The translations under genes and the position numbers were made by a program. 6,613 nucleotides of DNA from Actinomycetota bacterium (GTDB taxonomy: Bacteria > Actinomycetota > Actinomycetes > S36-B12 > UBA10799): contig DMNR01000427.1 in NCBI GenBank assembly GCA_003452655.1, positions 1-6,613 on the forward strand, written 5' to 3'. The notes under the pieces were generated by a model, which ran no database searches, had not been told where the DNA came from, and saw nothing but the letters and a program-made list of their open reading frames with translations. How positions within the stretch are numbered: the first letter of the stretch is position 1; every line of letters starts with the position of its first letter. Shown here one piece after another: positions 5,616-6,613 of this stretch.

Positions 5616-6613
5616 GTGGTTGACGAACTCCCAAGCCTTCCCGGCCTTCATCTGGCGCGGGGAGTCCGAAATCCAGCGGTAGCCGAGGTCCGAGACCGTC
5701 TCGAACGGCTCGGGCTTCTCGGTGTCTGCCCCGACGATGATGATGCCGAGCATTTCAGCATCGCAATCGATTCCGCGGTTCGTGCCTTCCAGCAGGACCG
5801 CGGAATCGTCATCGACGGCATTGTGGGACCCGCAACATTCCGCCAACTGGAGGAAGCGCGCTGGAATCTGGGCGACAGAGTGGTCTCCTACTCGCCTGGA
5901 CATATGACCGCTGGTGACGACGTCGCGAGCCTCCAACAACGGCTGAACACTTTGGGATTCGATTCGGGCCGCGTCGATGGTGTATTCGGTCCCGACACCG
6001 ACCGCGCGCTTCGAGAATTCCAGCGCAACGTTGGCCTCGATGAGGATGGAACGTGCGGACCAGCCGTCTGGCGGGCGCTCGATCGACTCTCCCGGACCGT
6101 CAAGGGGGGTGCCGCCGCGACCCTGCGATCAGAGCACCACCACGCAATGGCCCGAACGGGCGTGGCAGACAAGGTCGTCGTGATCGATCCTGGCCACGGT
6201 GGTCCTGACTACGGAGACGTCGGAAACCGGCTCGCCGAGGCTATCGTCGCCGACGATCTGTGTCGCCGGATCGAAGGTCGGCTCGCGGCTATCGGAACTC
6301 AGGTTCTGGTGACCCGTCCCCGCAGCCACGAACTCGAAGAGATAATCGACGAAACGGCCCGCGCACAATTCGCCAACAACACCGGCGCAGACTTGGTCGT
6401 TTCACTCCACACCGACGCGGAGCCGACCGGGCACGCGCGTGGAATCGCAACCTACTACTTCGGCAATGCCCACGATGAGTCGATGATGGGCCACCGGTTC
6501 GCGGAACTTGTCCAGCACGAAATCGTTCGCCGAACCGACCTGCCCGATTGCCGGACGCACGGCAAGACGTGGGACCTCCTGCGCCTGACGCGGATGCCGG
6601 CGGTACGAATCGA
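5616..6613 (+). CDS. cwlM: CwlM-like N-acetylmuramoyl-L-alanine amidase-fold protein (3' partial)
   Basis: An open frame runs from GTG 5616 past the right edge, giving 332 full codons. The protein begins MVDELPSLPGLHLARGVRNP and has no signal peptide. Two peptidoglycan-binding-type repeats come first: about 20-85 (AVRAFQQDRG, DGIVGPATF) and about 103-170 (LQQRLNTLGFDSGRVDGVFG, FQRNVGL). An amidase_3 domain begins near 187 (VVVIDPGHGG). The zinc ligands of that family are present as H194, E208 and H265; the catalytic Glu expected near the C-terminus is beyond the window. The ending TWDLLRLTRMP matches CwlM of M. tuberculosis (Rv3915), a cytoplasmic PknB substrate that stimulates MurA and binds MurJ and FhaA. 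GTG 5616 is the only usable start between an in-frame TGA at 5595 and the first domain. It lacks a good ribosome binding site of its own, so translation is probably coupled to trxA. Confidence 0.9.
   Translation, partial: MVDELPSLPGLHLARGVRNPAVAEVRDRLERLGLLGVCPDDDDAEHFSIAIDSAVRAFQQDRGIVIDGIVGPATFRQLEEARWNLGDRVVSYSPGHMTAGDDVASLQQRLNTLGFDSGRVDGVFGPDTDRALREFQRNVGLDEDGTCGPAVWRALDRLSRTVKGGAAATLRSEHHHAMARTGVADKVVVIDPGHGGPDYGDVGNRLAEAIVADDLCRRIEGRLAAIGTQVLVTRPRSHELEEIIDETARAQFANNTGADLVVSLHTDAEPTGHARGIATYYFGNAHDESMMGHRFAELVQHEIVRRTDLPDCRTHGKTWDLLRLTRMPAVRI

Noticed and set aside
6133..6141. Run of three histidines in the CwlM-like protein
   Set aside because: It lies in the linker between the second binding repeat and the amidase domain and needs no special role.

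Overview
The window is a stretch of actinobacterial chromosome with moderately high G+C. All genes are on the + strand. The order is: tail of a MurJ-linked pseudokinase protein, an ECF sigma factor, its membrane anti-sigma factor, thioredoxin reductase, a secreted repeat protein, thioredoxin, and a CwlM-type amidase-fold protein. This is the conserved origin-proximal block known from Mycobacterium tuberculosis as Rv3910 (mviN/murJ), sigM, rsmA, trxB2, trxC and cwlM (Rv3915). Protein content points to the class Actinomycetia; I cannot name a genus. The neighbours expected just outside are the rest of murJ or its pseudokinase on the left and parB/parA on the right, but neither is visible.

Layout: 1-1052 is a partial gene giving the end of a kinase-like C-lobe, one membrane helix and an extracytoplasmic discoidin-like domain. 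1158-1796 is the ECF sigma factor, and its last four bases overlap the anti-sigma gene (1793-2635). 2730-3668 is trxB, 3791-5131 an exported eight-repeat beta-propeller-like protein, 5284-5610 trxA, and 5616 to the right edge the start of cwlM. The cwlM gene begins with GTG five bases after the trxA stop.

How the genes fit together: the left and right ends belong to peptidoglycan precursor export and its control (MurJ, pseudokinase, CwlM). The middle holds thiol redox control (TrxB reduces TrxA with NADPH) and an envelope-sensing sigma/anti-sigma pair. Both trx genes are preceded by matches to the thiol-stress ECF promoter pattern GGAAY-N18/19-GTT known for SigR of Streptomyces and SigH of mycobacteria. 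The two genes therefore look co-regulated although a third gene separates them.

The most unusual points are the insertion of a secreted repeat protein between trxB and trxA, a CwlM homologue that keeps all three amidase zinc ligands yet has no export signal, and a 12-bp perfect palindrome ahead of the repeat-protein gene. I found no RNA genes, insertion sequences, CRISPR arrays or attachment sites, and no convincing sign of an entirely new multi-gene system.
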